Shown in pieces: positions 1 to 9,042 of a stretch of DNA of 64,000 nt. The stretch comes from Longimycelium tulufanense (GTDB lineage: Bacteria; Actinomycetota; Actinomycetes; Mycobacteriales; Pseudonocardiaceae). Numbering within the stretch: position 1 is the first letter of the stretch; each line of letters starts with the position of its first letter. The notes beneath the pieces are model-generated. The model was not told the origin of the DNA. It did no database searches and saw nothing but the letters and a program-made list of their open reading frames with translations. Location of the stretch: assembly GCF_014645795.1 (NCBI RefSeq), contig NZ_BMMK01000021.1:1-64000 (forward strand), written 5' to 3'. The position numbers and the translations under genes were made by a program.

Positions 1-431
1 GTCACAACCCGATCTTGGACACCCTTCGCCTGTCTCCAGGGACCACCCCGACTTCGGAATTACTCGTCTAGGTGTCGCGGACCAACCACCCCAGCAGGTC
101 CTTTCGTGGCAACCCAAGAGCACTTGGGCGAAGCATGAGCCTGACGCGCCTGGTACTGGGCTGTTGGACCACACCGACGACAGGCTTGGGCCCAGCGGTA
201 AGCCGATATCGTCCCCGTACTGCCTGGAACGGCTGTTCGTTGGGCCGCGATGGCGGCCGGGACCACCGCACCGTCCAAAGGAGGTGTGCGGAACTCTGTC
301 ATGTGTTCTCGCGTGGCGGGGTTCGATCTAGGCTGGCCGGCGGAAACGGTTGTGTGACAGGGAAATTTGGTAACGCGTCGGGCTAGGTGTAGTCAGGCGG
401 GTAGGCAGTGTCGTAGTTGGGGTGTTTCTGC

Positions 432-1256
432 GTGGTCGAGGAGTATCGGGTCGTTCTCCGTGGGAGCCCGACGTCGGTTGTGGACTGGGGTGGTCCGGGC
501 GTTCCGATGCTCGCCCTGCACGGGCATTTTGGCCGTGGCAGGACATTCGCGGGGCTGGCTCAGCGACTTCCTGACCAGTTCCGGCTGATCAGCTTTGACC
601 AGCGAGGGCATGGTGCGAGCGAGGCGCGTGGTGACTTCAGTCGCGGCGCCTACGTTGCCGACGCCGCCGAGCTTCTCCGTCAGTACCTCCCGGCTCCTGC
701 CGTTGTCCTGGGGCACTCCTCCGGTGGGGTGACGGCCTATCAGCTCGCCGCCCGGTATCCGGACCTCGTGCGTGCGCTCGTGGTCGTGGATATCGGGGCG
801 GTGACTGGGAAACCGCACGTTGAGCACCCAATCCTCGATCTCCGCGGCTGGCCACGCGGGGTGGCCAGCCGCCACGACCTAGGTCGTGAGATCGAGATCC
901 GGGGAGTGCCAGACGTCGGCTACTTCCTGGACAGTGCCGTCGAACGTCCGGACGGCTGGGGTTTTCTGTTCGACTATGACGACATGATGACCTCCCAACG
1001 AGCTGCGGTTGGTGATTACTGGTCGGACTGGGTGTCCTCCAGTTGCCCAGCCCTGCTGGTCCGGGGTGGTCGCAGCCCGCTCCTCAGTGCGGAGATGGCT
1101 CGGCAGATGATCGAGCGCCGGCCGAATGCCGTGCTCTGCGAGCTCCCAGGCCGCGGACACTTCTTGCCGACGGAGGACCCCGCCGGCCTGGGCAGGGCCA
1201 TCGCCGCCTTCCTGCTCGAGGCATGCCACGAGGCATTGTCGATAAATCAACAGTGA
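432..1256 (+). CDS. Alpha/beta hydrolase
   Basis: A single-domain alpha/beta hydrolase of about 274 residues. The order is typical: an oxyanion-hole strand with an HGHFGRGR segment near residue 30, the DQRGHGAS turn, the nucleophile elbow GHSSGG near residue 95 carrying the predicted catalytic Ser, and a C-terminal GRGHFLP segment carrying the catalytic His. It has no signal peptide or membrane segment, so it should be cytosolic. The substrate cannot be told; esterases, haloperoxidase-like enzymes and C-C hydrolases share this pattern. I chose the GTG at 432 over an in-frame TTG at 417, but neither has a strong ribosome site. It sits alone in what looks like accessory DNA. Confidence 0.85.
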   Translation: MVEEYRVVLRGSPTSVVDWGGPGVPMLALHGHFGRGRTFAGLAQRLPDQFRLISFDQRGHGASEARGDFSRGAYVADAAELLRQYLPAPAVVLGHSSGGVTAYQLAARYPDLVRALVVVDIGAVTGKPHVEHPILDLRGWPRGVASRHDLGREIEIRGVPDVGYFLDSAVERPDGWGFLFDYDDMMTSQRAAVGDYWSDWVSSSCPALLVRGGRSPLLSAEMARQMIERRPNAVLCELPGRGHFLPTEDPAGLGRAIAAFLLEACHEALSINQQ

Positions 1257-2478
1257 GTCGCGTGGGGGCACGGGTGGCGTGGCCGGGGACAGGGAATCCA
1301 CCGCTCTGGCGCGCAGATCCCTGTACTGATGGGGGTCCTGAGAGGAGGACGGACAGGGAGCCGGTTGATCTGTCGAGAGCGCCTCGATGGGCTCCGGTGC
1401 TCGCAACATTCACCTGCCGGCAGGCCGCCGCCGGTGGCGCTTCGGGACGTTTGGGCGCACGTTCGTCACAATCCGGCACCGCCACACCCGGAACGAGGAG
1501 GAACCCTTGAAGGTCTCCCGCTTGCGGTATGCCTGGCGGAGGTTCTCGCACACCCGGCCCGCCAGGCTCTGGAACGAGCTGAGCGTGTGGTGGTGGCACC
1601 GGTGCCATGTCGTTGGTGGGCATCGGCGACTCGACCAGCGACTCGCATGCCTCACGGCACCGCCGCCGCTCGACGGCGCGTGCGCTCGTCAGTCCGCTGT
1701 CGGCCTGGCCGAGGAGGTAGGCAGCGGCCGGCAGGAACGTCGTGGCGACAGCGTTGAAGCCACGGGCTGCCGAAGACAGCTGCCGCCTTCCAACGGTGGA
1801 ACTCGAGTTCACAACGGGGAGGGAAGGGGCGGGTGGCCCGAGGACCTGGACCGGGCCGGGATGTCGCGGACGCGAGGCGCGCCGTACGGCCCGGCCTCCA
1901 GGGAGCTGGGGCCAGGTGCCATGACCACAGACATCGGTCTCGGCGTCACCGCACAAACCAGCCCAGGCGGCGGGCAAGGCCGCGCGCCGGGGTGCGCGGC
2001 CTCCCGGTAACGGAAGGTGGCGCTCCCAAGGAGTTCGCGAGCAACTCCCGGAATTCCGGTGCACCTGGGCAGATGGCTTTTGCCATGCTGCGGTCGACAC
2101 GGTGCTCATGTCGTGTTCCCTTCAGGTCGGTGACGGGTGCATGCGTCAGCAACACCCACTGCTGTCTGGCAAAACCTCGTGCTGGGCACGACGAATCGAC
2201 GTTCGTCAGCTCAGGCGAAACGAGGAAACCGGGGACACGGCGTCACAACATGACCTGACAAGGCAGACGGCATAAGCCGTAGAAGAAGGTCCGCAACGAG
2301 AGTTGGTCCCCAAGGGGGCGTGAAGCCCGCATCACCAAGCATGCCTGCATCGGCCCGGCAGCGAAAGGTATGGCACCCGAAGGAGAATCTTGATCACCAA
2401 GCAGAGTGATCGTAGACCACGAAGATCGGCGGGAGCGTCACTGGCCGTGCGCTCCTGCCGCGCAGTTCCTCGCGCGAA
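1257..2478. other. Stretch without a convincing gene
   Basis: About 1.2 kb with open frames on both strands, none resembling a known family. The best small candidate is a plus-strand frame starting TTG at 1507, preceded by GAGGAGG; its first 45 residues are rich in Arg and Trp and include WNELSVWWWHR, but the rest reads as random Arg/Gly-rich sequence. The right-hand part, roughly 2190-2400, is rich in short hairpins and purine tracts and looks more like structured RNA than protein. In related genomes the gene next to ddl is usually parB, so this may be the scar of an insertion or deletion. Confidence 0.4.
2190..2400 (+). other. Possible structured RNA relic
   Basis: The segment contains consecutive small stems, including ACGGC-ataa-GCCGT near 2262-2275 and a CCCC/GGGGG pair near 2310-2320, GNRA-like purine loops (GCGAAAGG near 2361), and then a GAAGGAG box at about 2379 followed by a TTG-started frame that soon runs into the ddl terminus. 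The style resembles the 5' ribozyme part of a group II intron with the start of its encoded protein, cut off by the ddl boundary. I recognise this only by pattern and cannot name a family. Confidence 0.2.
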
Positions 2479-3435
2479 TCAGCGATCGGCAGCCCGGCTG
2501 ACTGCCCGCTCGACGAGGCCCGCATACACCTGGCCCAGGGAGTGGCCGGCGGCCTCGACAGCCATGGGCAGCAACGACGTTTCGGTCAACCCTGGAGACA
2601 CGTTCACCTCCAGGAAGTACACCCGGCCGTCAGGCGCCACGATCGCGTCCGTACGCGACACGTCCCGTAGCCCCAACAACCGGTGCGCCGCGACAGCCAG
2701 CTCCCCCACGGCAGTCGCCGTGCCCTCGTTCAGGCGCGCCGGCGCATGGTAGGTAGTCAGGCCAGCCGTGTACCGCGCGTCGTAGTCGTAGATGCCGCTC
2801 TCCGGCACGATCTCCACTGCTGGTAGGGCCCGGGGGCCGTCCGGCCCCTCCACGACCGCTACGGCGACTTCAACGCCTTCGACGAACCGCTCGGCGAGCA
2901 CGGTGTCGGCGTAGGCGAGGCAGCCGACCATCGCGGCGGGCAGCTCCGTGGCGTCCCGTACGACCTGGGCGCCCAGCGCGGAGCCGCCCTGGTCGGGCTT
3001 AAGCATTAACGGCAGGCCCAGCCGCTCCACGAGCGCGTCCAACACAGCCTGTGCACCCAGCTCCCGGAAGGTGCTGTGCGGCAGCGCCACCCAGTCCGGC
3101 GTCGCCAGCCCGACGCGGTCCAGCTCCGCCTTGGCCGTCGGCTTGTCCCACGCCCGCCGGCAGGCCCGCGGGTCGGTGCCGACGAACGGCACTCCCAGCA
3201 TTTCCAGCACCGACTGGATGGAACCGTTCTCGCCCTCGCCGCCGTGCAAGGCGACCACAACCGCGTCGGGACGTTCCTCGCGGAGCCGGGGCAGCAGCCC
3301 GCCGTCGGCGTCCCACTCCGCCACGGTCAGCCCGGCGGAGCGGAGCGCCGCGGACAGCCGGCGTCCGGAGCGCACCGACACCTCGCGTTCGTGCGACAGC
3401 CCACCCGAGAGCACGGCGACGAAGCGATCGGTCAC
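2479..3435 (-). CDS. ddl: D-alanine--D-alanine ligase
   Basis: ATP-grasp ligase that joins two D-alanines for the peptidoglycan precursor UDP-MurNAc-pentapeptide, in the cytosol. At 318 residues it has the family's usual length. The N-terminal glycine-rich start VLSGGLSHEREVS, the VALHGGEGENGSIQ segment near residue 60, the ATP-binding LMLKPDQGGSALGAQ near residue 145 and the C-terminal metal-binding EVNVSPGLTETS are all present. The start is GTG at 3435. It is transcribed leftwards together with the upstream aminotransferase gene, 78 bases away. Many actinomycetes carry a second ddl elsewhere beside murG-type genes, so this may be one of two copies. Confidence 0.92.
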   Translation of the reverse strand: MTDRFVAVLSGGLSHEREVSVRSGRRLSAALRSAGLTVAEWDADGGLLPRLREERPDAVVVALHGGEGENGSIQSVLEMLGVPFVGTDPRACRRAWDKPTAKAELDRVGLATPDWVALPHSTFRELGAQAVLDALVERLGLPLMLKPDQGGSALGAQVVRDATELPAAMVGCLAYADTVLAERFVEGVEVAVAVVEGPDGPRALPAVEIVPESGIYDYDARYTAGLTTYHAPARLNEGTATAVGELAVAAHRLLGLRDVSRTDAIVAPDGRVYFLEVNVSPGLTETSLLPMAVEAAGHSLGQVYAGLVERAVSRAADR

Positions 3436-3513
3436 GTGACGACTCCCCTTCCGGCGAACAACGGGCTCGCCGTGAACCGGAAACCGTCCACGGCGATGAC
3501 GAAGGAACTGGAA

Positions 3514-4950
3514 TCAGGCGGTGTCCGGGGACGGCGACTGCCCGCCGGCAACCTCGGGCCTGCCACCCCCGGCCGACCGGGCACCGAACGTGTGCAGCAG
3601 CTCCTGCTCGGCCTCCAGCGCCGAAGCGAGCCGGCGCACCCCTTCCCGGATGCGTTCCGGCGTGGGGTAGCAGTACGACAGCCGCATCTGGCGGGAACCG
3701 AAGCCGGCCGCGTAGAAGGCGGTCCCCGGGACGTACGCGACACGTTGGGTCACCGCACGCGGCAGCATCGCCTTGGTGTCCAGCCCCTCCGGGACCGTCA
3801 GCCACACGTAGAAGCCACCGTCCGGCTTCGTCCACGAGCACCCCGGTGGAAGATGCTGGTCCAGGGCGGCCAGCATGGCGTCCCGCCGCTCCCGGTAGGC
3901 GGCCCGGAACTGCTTGATCTGGCCCTGCCAGTCGTAGCGGGCGAGGTACCGGGACACGATGGCCTGGTTGAACGCGGGCGGGCACAGCGTCGCCGACTCC
4001 GTCGCGAGCACCAGCTTCTCCCGCACCGCGTGCGGCGCGAGCGCCCAGCCCACGCGCAGGCCCGAGGCGAAGGTCTTGGAGAACGACCCGAGGTAGACGA
4101 CGTTGTCCGCCTCCATCGAGCGGAGCGCCGGATAGGTCTGGTCGGAGAACCCGAGCAGACCGTACGGGTTGTCCTCGATCACCAGCACCCCGTGCCGGGC
4201 GCAGATGTCCAGGATCTCGGCCCGTCTCCGTACGGCCAGCGTGACGCCCCCGGGGTTGTGGAAGTTCGGGATCGTGTACAGGAACTTCACCCGGCGGCCC
4301 TGGCCGGCCAGTGTGTCCAGCGCTTGGCGCAGCGCCTCCGGCTGCAGGCCCTCGTCGTCCATGGTTACGTGCACGACCTCCGCCTGGTAGGCGGAGAAGG
4401 TGCTGAGCGCGCCCACATAGGAAGGCGCCTCGGCGAGCACCACGTCCCCCGGGTCGCAGAACACCCGGGTCACCATGTCCAGCGCCATCTGGGAGCCCAC
4501 GGTGACGACCACGTCATCGGCGTGGGCAGAGATCCCCTCCAACGCCATGACGTCGCAGATCTGCTCCCGCAGCGCCGGCAGCCCGTGCGCGGAGCCGTAC
4601 TGCAGCACGCTCTGGCCCTCCGTCGCCACCAGCTCGGCGACGTCGGTGGCCAGCGTGTCGAGCGGCAGCGCGGCCAGGTTCGGCATGCCGCCCGCCAGAG
4701 ACACCACCTCGGGGCGGCTGGCCACCGCGAACAACGCCCGGACCTCGGAGGCCCGCATCCCCGCGGCGCGCTGCGCGTACCGCCGTAGGTGCGGGTCGAG
4801 GCTGCGGCCGCCGGACTGCCCACCGACCTGCTCGGTCGCCTGGGCCGCCTCCGGTGAACCCGCCGGCGCGGCCGCCGCAGACCCCGCCGCCGCGGCGGCA
4901 ACGCCGCTGGTGGGCTGCTGGCGGGCCGGCTGCGATCCGGGTAGGTTCAT
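3514..4950 (-). CDS. PLP-dependent class I/II aminotransferase
   Basis: Fold-type I aminotransferase of 478 residues, close to the 2-aminoadipate/MocR-type catalytic domain but with no GntR DNA-binding domain in front. The PLP lysine is in the GSFSKTFASGLRVGW segment, and the NPGG, EDNPYG and RLSYCYP motifs are recognisable. The first 45 residues are Ala/Pro/Gly-rich and probably disordered. In relatives this gene is a fixed neighbour of the parAB-cwlM region. Its substrate is unproven; proximity to ddl makes D-amino-acid or cell-wall metabolism possible, but that is inference only. The C-terminus also has a low-complexity tail. Confidence 0.85.
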   Translation of the reverse strand: MNLPGSQPARQQPTSGVAAAAAGSAAAAPAGSPEAAQATEQVGGQSGGRSLDPHLRRYAQRAAGMRASEVRALFAVASRPEVVSLAGGMPNLAALPLDTLATDVAELVATEGQSVLQYGSAHGLPALREQICDVMALEGISAHADDVVVTVGSQMALDMVTRVFCDPGDVVLAEAPSYVGALSTFSAYQAEVVHVTMDDEGLQPEALRQALDTLAGQGRRVKFLYTIPNFHNPGGVTLAVRRRAEILDICARHGVLVIEDNPYGLLGFSDQTYPALRSMEADNVVYLGSFSKTFASGLRVGWALAPHAVREKLVLATESATLCPPAFNQAIVSRYLARYDWQGQIKQFRAAYRERRDAMLAALDQHLPPGCSWTKPDGGFYVWLTVPEGLDTKAMLPRAVTQRVAYVPGTAFYAAGFGSRQMRLSYCYPTPERIREGVRRLASALEAEQELLHTFGARSAGGGRPEVAGGQSPSPDTA

Positions 4951-5068
4951 GGTGGCGCTCCGAGCGTCGGTCCTCCGTCAGGACGGTTTCCGGCAGATTG
5001 GCCGAGTGTACGGGGCGTGGCGGAACCGGACGGCAGACCTTCCGGCGAAGCTCACACCCGCCAGTATC

Positions 5069-5091
5069 GGCACCCGGGCGCGCCGGGTGCC
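5069..5091. repeat. Stem-loop before the GNAT gene
   Basis: A 9-bp perfect stem, GGCACCCGG pairing with CCGGGTGCC around a 5-base loop, lies between the divergently transcribed aminotransferase and acetyltransferase genes, 21 bases before the latter's likely start. It could shape the 5' leader of the acetyltransferase mRNA or serve as an operator. No transcript data are available. Confidence 0.4.
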
Positions 5092-5112
5092 GCGCCCTAC
5101 GCGGGAGGTCTG

Positions 5113-5739
5113 GTGTCGCGACGCGTCATCGGCGTCACCCTGGACAACCTCGACCACCTTCCCCGGCAGTGTCGGGGCTGCGTGTTCTGGGAGGTCGCCC
5201 CGCACCTGAAGGAGCAGACCGAGGAGTACGGGCAGACCGAGTTCGAGAAGGAAGCCTGGGTCTCCAACGTGCTGCTGGAGTGGGGCTCCTGCGGCAGGAT
5301 CGCCTACGTGGACGGGGTGCCCGCCGGCTACGCGCTCTACGCCCCACCCGCCGTGGTTCCCCGCGCGGTGGCCTTCCCGAGCGGCCCGGTCAGCCCGGAT
5401 GCTGTCCTGCTCACCGCCCTGCGCGTGGCGCCGGAGTTCGCCGGCGGGGGCCTGGGCCGGGTGCTTGTGCAGTCGGTCGCCAAGGACCTCACCCGACGCG
5501 GCGTCAAGGCCATCGAAGCCTTTGCCGATGCCCAGGCGGACGAGAACACGACCTGCGTCACCCCGGCCGACTTCCTGCTCCGGGTGGGTTTCAAGACGGT
5601 CCGCCCGCACCCGCACTGGCCCCGGCTGCGGCTGGAGCTGCGCACCGCGCTGTCCTGGAAGGAGGACGTGGAGGCGGCCCTGGAGCGGCTGCTGGGCTCG
5701 GTCACGATCGGACAGGCCACCCCCGCGATCCCGCGCTGA
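5113..5739 (+). CDS. GNAT-family N-acetyltransferase
   Basis: A 208-residue acyl-CoA-dependent N-acetyltransferase. The core GNAT motif A is visible as LLTALRVAPEFAGGGLGRVLVQSV, with the Gly-rich pyrophosphate-binding loop. A preceding CRGCVFWE segment with two cysteines is typical of the actinobacterial family found at this locus. I chose the GTG at 5113 because GGGAGG lies five bases upstream; an earlier in-frame start at 5017 would add 32 low-complexity residues. The substrate is unknown. It diverges from the aminotransferase gene and converges on cwlM. Confidence 0.85.
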   Translation: MSRRVIGVTLDNLDHLPRQCRGCVFWEVAPHLKEQTEEYGQTEFEKEAWVSNVLLEWGSCGRIAYVDGVPAGYALYAPPAVVPRAVAFPSGPVSPDAVLLTALRVAPEFAGGGLGRVLVQSVAKDLTRRGVKAIEAFADAQADENTTCVTPADFLLRVGFKTVRPHPHWPRLRLELRTALSWKEDVEAALERLLGSVTIGQATPAIPR

Positions 5740-6034
5740 TCCCCTGATTCGGGCGCCAGTCGAGACGAGCGATGTGGCCAGCGGTCGCCGAAGGGGACAC
5801 GGCCCCAGGGGACGGCGTTGCCCGGGCACGTGCTGTCGGGCCTCCAAGGAGGCGCTCAGGTAGTCCGTGACCAGGGAAAACGAAAGCCCCGTAGTGGTGG
5901 GCGAGAACTCCCGCCTCGGCTCCCGCGGAAAGCGGGTCATTCTCGACTGGTCGCGTGCCGGTGGCTTCCTGGGTTCGCGCCACCTCGAGCTGCCCGTCGG
6001 CCCGCGGCTGGCCGCGCCCGAGCATCTCGACCGT

Positions 6035-7180
6035 TCACTCCGCCTTGGCCAGCTCGTGGCGCAGCAGGTCCTCGAAGGTGAACGTGCCGGTGGGCTGGTC
6101 GTCCTTGCCCAGCAGGTAGAGCCGCTTGACCGCGACCAGGATGCCCTCGGCCACCACGTCCCGGAACGTGGGGTCCAGCAGCCGCCGGCGGTCGTCCGCG
6201 TTGGTGAGGTAGCCCACCTCGATGCGCACCGCCGGGCAGCGGGTCAGCCGCAACAGTTCCCAGGTCTTCGGGTGCGGGTGGCAGTCCAGCATCCCGGTCC
6301 TGGCGACCAGCTCGCGCTGGATGAAGCCGGCCAGCGCCTCCCCCACCGTCGACGTGGTGCCGTTGCCGGTGCCGAAGTGGAAGGTCGCCACCCCCTGCGC
6401 CAGCGGTGAGGCGTTGGCGTCCACGTGCAGAGACAGGAACAGGTCGGCGCCGGCGTTGTTGGCGAACTGGGCACGCTCGGCCTCGGCCGGGCACACCGCG
6501 GGCCCGCGCGACAGCAACGCCTCCATCCCGGTGGCCACCATCCGGCCCTCCAGCCGGCGGGCGAGGTCCCACATCAGGTCGGCCTCGGCCGCGCCGTGCA
6601 CCAGCACCCCGCGGTCCGGCCCACCGTGGCCCGGGTCGATGACGATGCGCTTGCCCCGCAGCCGCGGACCGGCCATCCGGACCCGCTCCTGCTCGCGCAG
6701 GAACACCGGCCGCCCGCCACGCACCTTCGGTTGCAGCTGGCGCAGCGCACGCAGCGTCCCCGGACCGCACATCCCGTCCACGACCAGGCCGTAGTCCCGC
6801 TGGAAGCTGCGCAGCGCCAGCTCGGTCTGCTTGCCGAACACCCCGTCCGGCCGCCCGGCGTCGTAGCCCAGCTCCAGCAACCGTTCCTGCAGGGCGAACA
6901 CGTCGTCGCCGCGCATCGGCCTGGAGACGAGGAAGGTGAGGTTGCGGTCACCCAGCCGCCAGCGCGCCGCACGCAATGCCTCGTAGGTGGCCGGGCCGAC
7001 GACGCCATCGGTGATCATGCCGCGCTGTTGCTGGAAGGCGCGCACCGCATGCTCCGTCGCGGCGTCGAAGACCGGCGCCCCGGGCTGGCCGTTGGCCGGC
7101 GGGAGGAGTCCCAACGCGACGAGCGTGGCCCTGATCTCGGCCACCGCCGGCCCGGTGTCCCCACGACGGAGTAGCTGCAT
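6035..7180 (-). CDS. cwlM: N-acetylmuramoyl-L-alanine amidase, CwlM type
   Basis: The protein has 381 residues: two peptidoglycan-binding repeats (about residues 7-78 and 88-150) and a C-terminal Amidase_3 domain from about residue 178. The zinc-site pattern of the family is seen: DPGHGG, the Glu in EADLMW, the His in SLHVDAN and the catalytic Glu in RIEVGYLTN. There is no signal peptide, so it is cytosolic, as is CwlM of mycobacteria, where the phosphorylated protein activates MurA rather than cutting the wall. A regulatory role is therefore plausible here, although the catalytic residues appear intact. Its place next to trxA-trxB-sigM matches the conserved oriC-proximal order. Confidence 0.9.
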   Translation of the reverse strand: MQLLRRGDTGPAVAEIRATLVALGLLPPANGQPGAPVFDAATEHAVRAFQQQRGMITDGVVGPATYEALRAARWRLGDRNLTFLVSRPMRGDDVFALQERLLELGYDAGRPDGVFGKQTELALRSFQRDYGLVVDGMCGPGTLRALRQLQPKVRGGRPVFLREQERVRMAGPRLRGKRIVIDPGHGGPDRGVLVHGAAEADLMWDLARRLEGRMVATGMEALLSRGPAVCPAEAERAQFANNAGADLFLSLHVDANASPLAQGVATFHFGTGNGTTSTVGEALAGFIQRELVARTGMLDCHPHPKTWELLRLTRCPAVRIEVGYLTNADDRRRLLDPTFRDVVAEGILVAVKRLYLLGKDDQPTGTFTFEDLLRHELAKAE

Positions 7181-7330
7181 GCACCCCTCGCTCGTCTCGG
7201 GCGCCGGCGGGGGCCGACGCGCAACGTGCCGTCCTATTGTGCCTTGCCGCCAGTGATCGCCCCGGTGGGGCTACGGCTTGCGGTCGACCGGCCACCGAGG
7301 TGTACCCGATGGGCTTACCCCGAACGCCGA

Positions 7331-7365
7331 CGACCCATCCGCCCAGTAACAGGACGGATGGGTCG
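7331..7365 (-). terminator. Hairpin terminator after trxA
   Basis: An 11-bp perfect stem (CGACCCATCCG with CGGATGGGTCG, 13-base loop) 45 bases past the trxA stop and before cwlM. It has no T-run, as is common for actinobacterial terminators. Confidence 0.6.
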
Positions 7366-7409
7366 CGGTTGGCGTTGCACGCCGTGGGGTGCGCCTCGAG
7401 CGCACCGGC

Positions 7410-7736
7410 TCAGAGCACCTCGGCGAGGTCGGTCAGCAGTGCCTGCTTCGGCTTGGCACCCACGATCTGCTTCACCGGCTCGCCGCCCTGGAACAGGATC
7501 ATGGTCGGCACGGACATGATCTGGTAGTCGCGGGCGGTCGCGGGGTTCTGGTCGATGTCCAGCTTCGCGACGGTGATCTTCTCGCCGTGCTCGGCGGCGA
7601 TCTCCTCGAGCACCGGAGCGACCATCTTGCACGGGCCGCACCACGTGGCCCAGAAGTCGACCAGGACGGGCTTGTCGCTCTGCAGCACGTCCTCGACGAA
7701 GCTGCTGTCGGTCACGGTCTTGGTGTTGCCGGCCAT
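7410..7736 (-). CDS. trxA: Thioredoxin
   Basis: Thioredoxin of 108 residues, the normal length, with the redox motif WCGPC (Cys33 and Cys36), the buried Asp27 and the cis-Pro loop SVPTM. It reduces disulfides in cytosolic proteins and is itself reduced by TrxB, encoded 41 bases upstream in the same transcript. I chose the ATG at 7736, which gives the standard N-terminus and has GAGAG-type purines upstream; a longer frame would add an unrelated Arg-rich extension. In Streptomyces and mycobacteria the trxB-trxA pair answers to disulfide stress through SigR/SigH; I did not identify such a promoter here. Confidence 0.95.
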   Translation of the reverse strand: MAGNTKTVTDSSFVEDVLQSDKPVLVDFWATWCGPCKMVAPVLEEIAAEHGEKITVAKLDIDQNPATARDYQIMSVPTMILFQGGEPVKQIVGAKPKQALLTDLAEVL

Positions 7737-7777
7737 GCTCTCTCCTCGCTCGGATGGGGTGGGGCGCCGGTGCCCGG

Positions 7778-8782
7778 TCAGTTGACGGCGGCGGTCGCGG
7801 CTTCGGCGTCGGTGCTGGCGGCGTAACCGCCGCCCACCAGCTCGGCCGGCACGGGGTGCTCGGCGAGCCATCGCTCGGCGTCGATGGCGGCCGAGCAGCC
7901 GGAGCCCGCCGCGGTGACGGCCTGCCGGTAGGTGTGGTCGACCAGGTCGCCGGCGGCGAACACGCCGGGCAGGTTCGTCCGCGTGGTGGGGTACTGGACC
8001 CGGACGTAGCCCTCCTCGTCGGCATCGACCTGGCCGCGTACCAGCTCGCTGCGCGGGTCGTGGCCGATCGCGACGAACAGGCCGGTGACGTCCAGGTTGG
8101 ACTCCTCGCCGGTCACGGTGTCGCGCAGCCGCACCCCGGAGACGCTGCCGTCGCCGAGCACCTCGGTGACCACGGCGTTGGTGATCCAGCGGATCTTGTC
8201 GTTGGTGCGGGCACGCTCCAGCATGATCCGGGACGCGCGGAACTCTTCCCGGCGGTGGATGATCGTCACCGACCGGGCGAACTTGGTGAGGAAGGTGGCC
8301 TCCTCCATGGCGGAGTCCCCGCCGCCGACCACCGCGATGTCGTGGTCGCGGAAGAAGAAGCCGTCACAGGTGGCGCAGGACGAGACGCCGTGGCCGAGCA
8401 GCTGCTGCTCACCGGGAACGCCCAGGTAGCGGGGAGCGGCACCCATGGCCAGCACCACGGCCCGGGCGCGGTGCTCGACCCCGCCTGCGACCACGGTCTT
8501 GACCGGGCCGGTGAGCTCCATCGACTCCACGTCCTCGGCCCGCAGGTCGGCGCCGAACCGCTCGGCCTGGGCCCGCATCTGCTCCATGAGCTCGGGGCCC
8601 ATGATGCCCTCGCGGAACCCGGGGTAGTTCTCCACTTCCGTGGTGGTCATCAGGGCGCCGCCGTACTGGGTGCCCTCGAACACCAGGGGGCGCAGCTGTG
8701 CGCGGGCGGCGTACACCGCGGCGGTGTAGCCGGCCGGCCCCGAGCCCACCACGATCAGGTCCCGGATCTCGCCAGTCACCAT
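7778..8782 (-). CDS. trxB: Thioredoxin reductase
   Basis: FAD-dependent NADPH:thioredoxin reductase of 334 residues. It begins with the FAD dinucleotide fold ([18 protein letters not shown], residues 10-27), contains the redox-active pair in CATCDG (Cys136 and Cys139) and an NADPH fold ([12 protein letters not shown] near residue 157), and ends with the FAD motif [14 protein letters not shown]. It keeps thioredoxin reduced and lies directly upstream of trxA. The gene precedes trxA in a leftward unit; 260 bases separate it from the anti-sigma gene on its upstream side. Confidence 0.96.
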   Translation of the reverse strand: MVTGEIRDLIVVGSGPAGYTAAVYAARAQLRPLVFEGTQYGGALMTTTEVENYPGFREGIMGPELMEQMRAQAERFGADLRAEDVESMELTGPVKTVVAGGVEHRARAVVLAMGAAPRYLGVPGEQQLLGHGVSSCATCDGFFFRDHDIAVVGGGDSAMEEATFLTKFARSVTIIHRREEFRASRIMLERARTNDKIRWITNAVVTEVLGDGSVSGVRLRDTVTGEESNLDVTGLFVAIGHDPRSELVRGQVDADEEGYVRVQYPTTRTNLPGVFAAGDLVDHTYRQAVTAAGSGCSAAIDAERWLAEHPVPAELVGGGYAASTDAEAATAAVN

Positions 8783-9021
8783 CGGCCCTTCCGTCTCCAG
8801 GAGCGCGCTGTCATCGCGCCACCTTGCTACGCGCCCCGGACCTCCTCGGCCGCCACCGGTGGGCGGCTTGCGGATATCGAGCGGGGCGCACCCGCCTTCA
8901 ACGCGATCGTAGGGGCGCCTGTTCCCTCGACCTCCGGGTGACGGCGATCACGGCAAGCTGTGAGCAGGGGCTTCGGCCGGCGCGCCCGCGCACCTGTGGC
9001 GTAGCGAACGGCCCGCGCCGG

Positions 9022-9037
9022 GAGAACCGTGGTTCTC
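9022..9037 (-). terminator. Short hairpin after the anti-sigma gene
   Basis: A 7-bp inverted repeat, GAGAACC and GGTTCTC with a two-base spacer, five bases beyond the stop of the anti-sigma gene. The spacer is too short for a normal loop, so the stem would open by a pair or two, or the site may be protein-bound instead. Confidence 0.3.
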
Positions 9038-9042
9038 GCTGA

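Noticed and set aside
1084-2109. A 341-codon minus-strand frame over the hydrolase end and the empty stretch
   Set aside because: Low-complexity Arg/Pro/Ala sequence, no ribosome site, overlaps the hydrolase gene.
5008-5045. A tRNA-Leu-like stretch (GGGGCGTGGCGGAACCGG and CAGAC)
   Set aside because: No matching acceptor, anticodon or T arm follows, so it is probably chance or, at most, a remnant.
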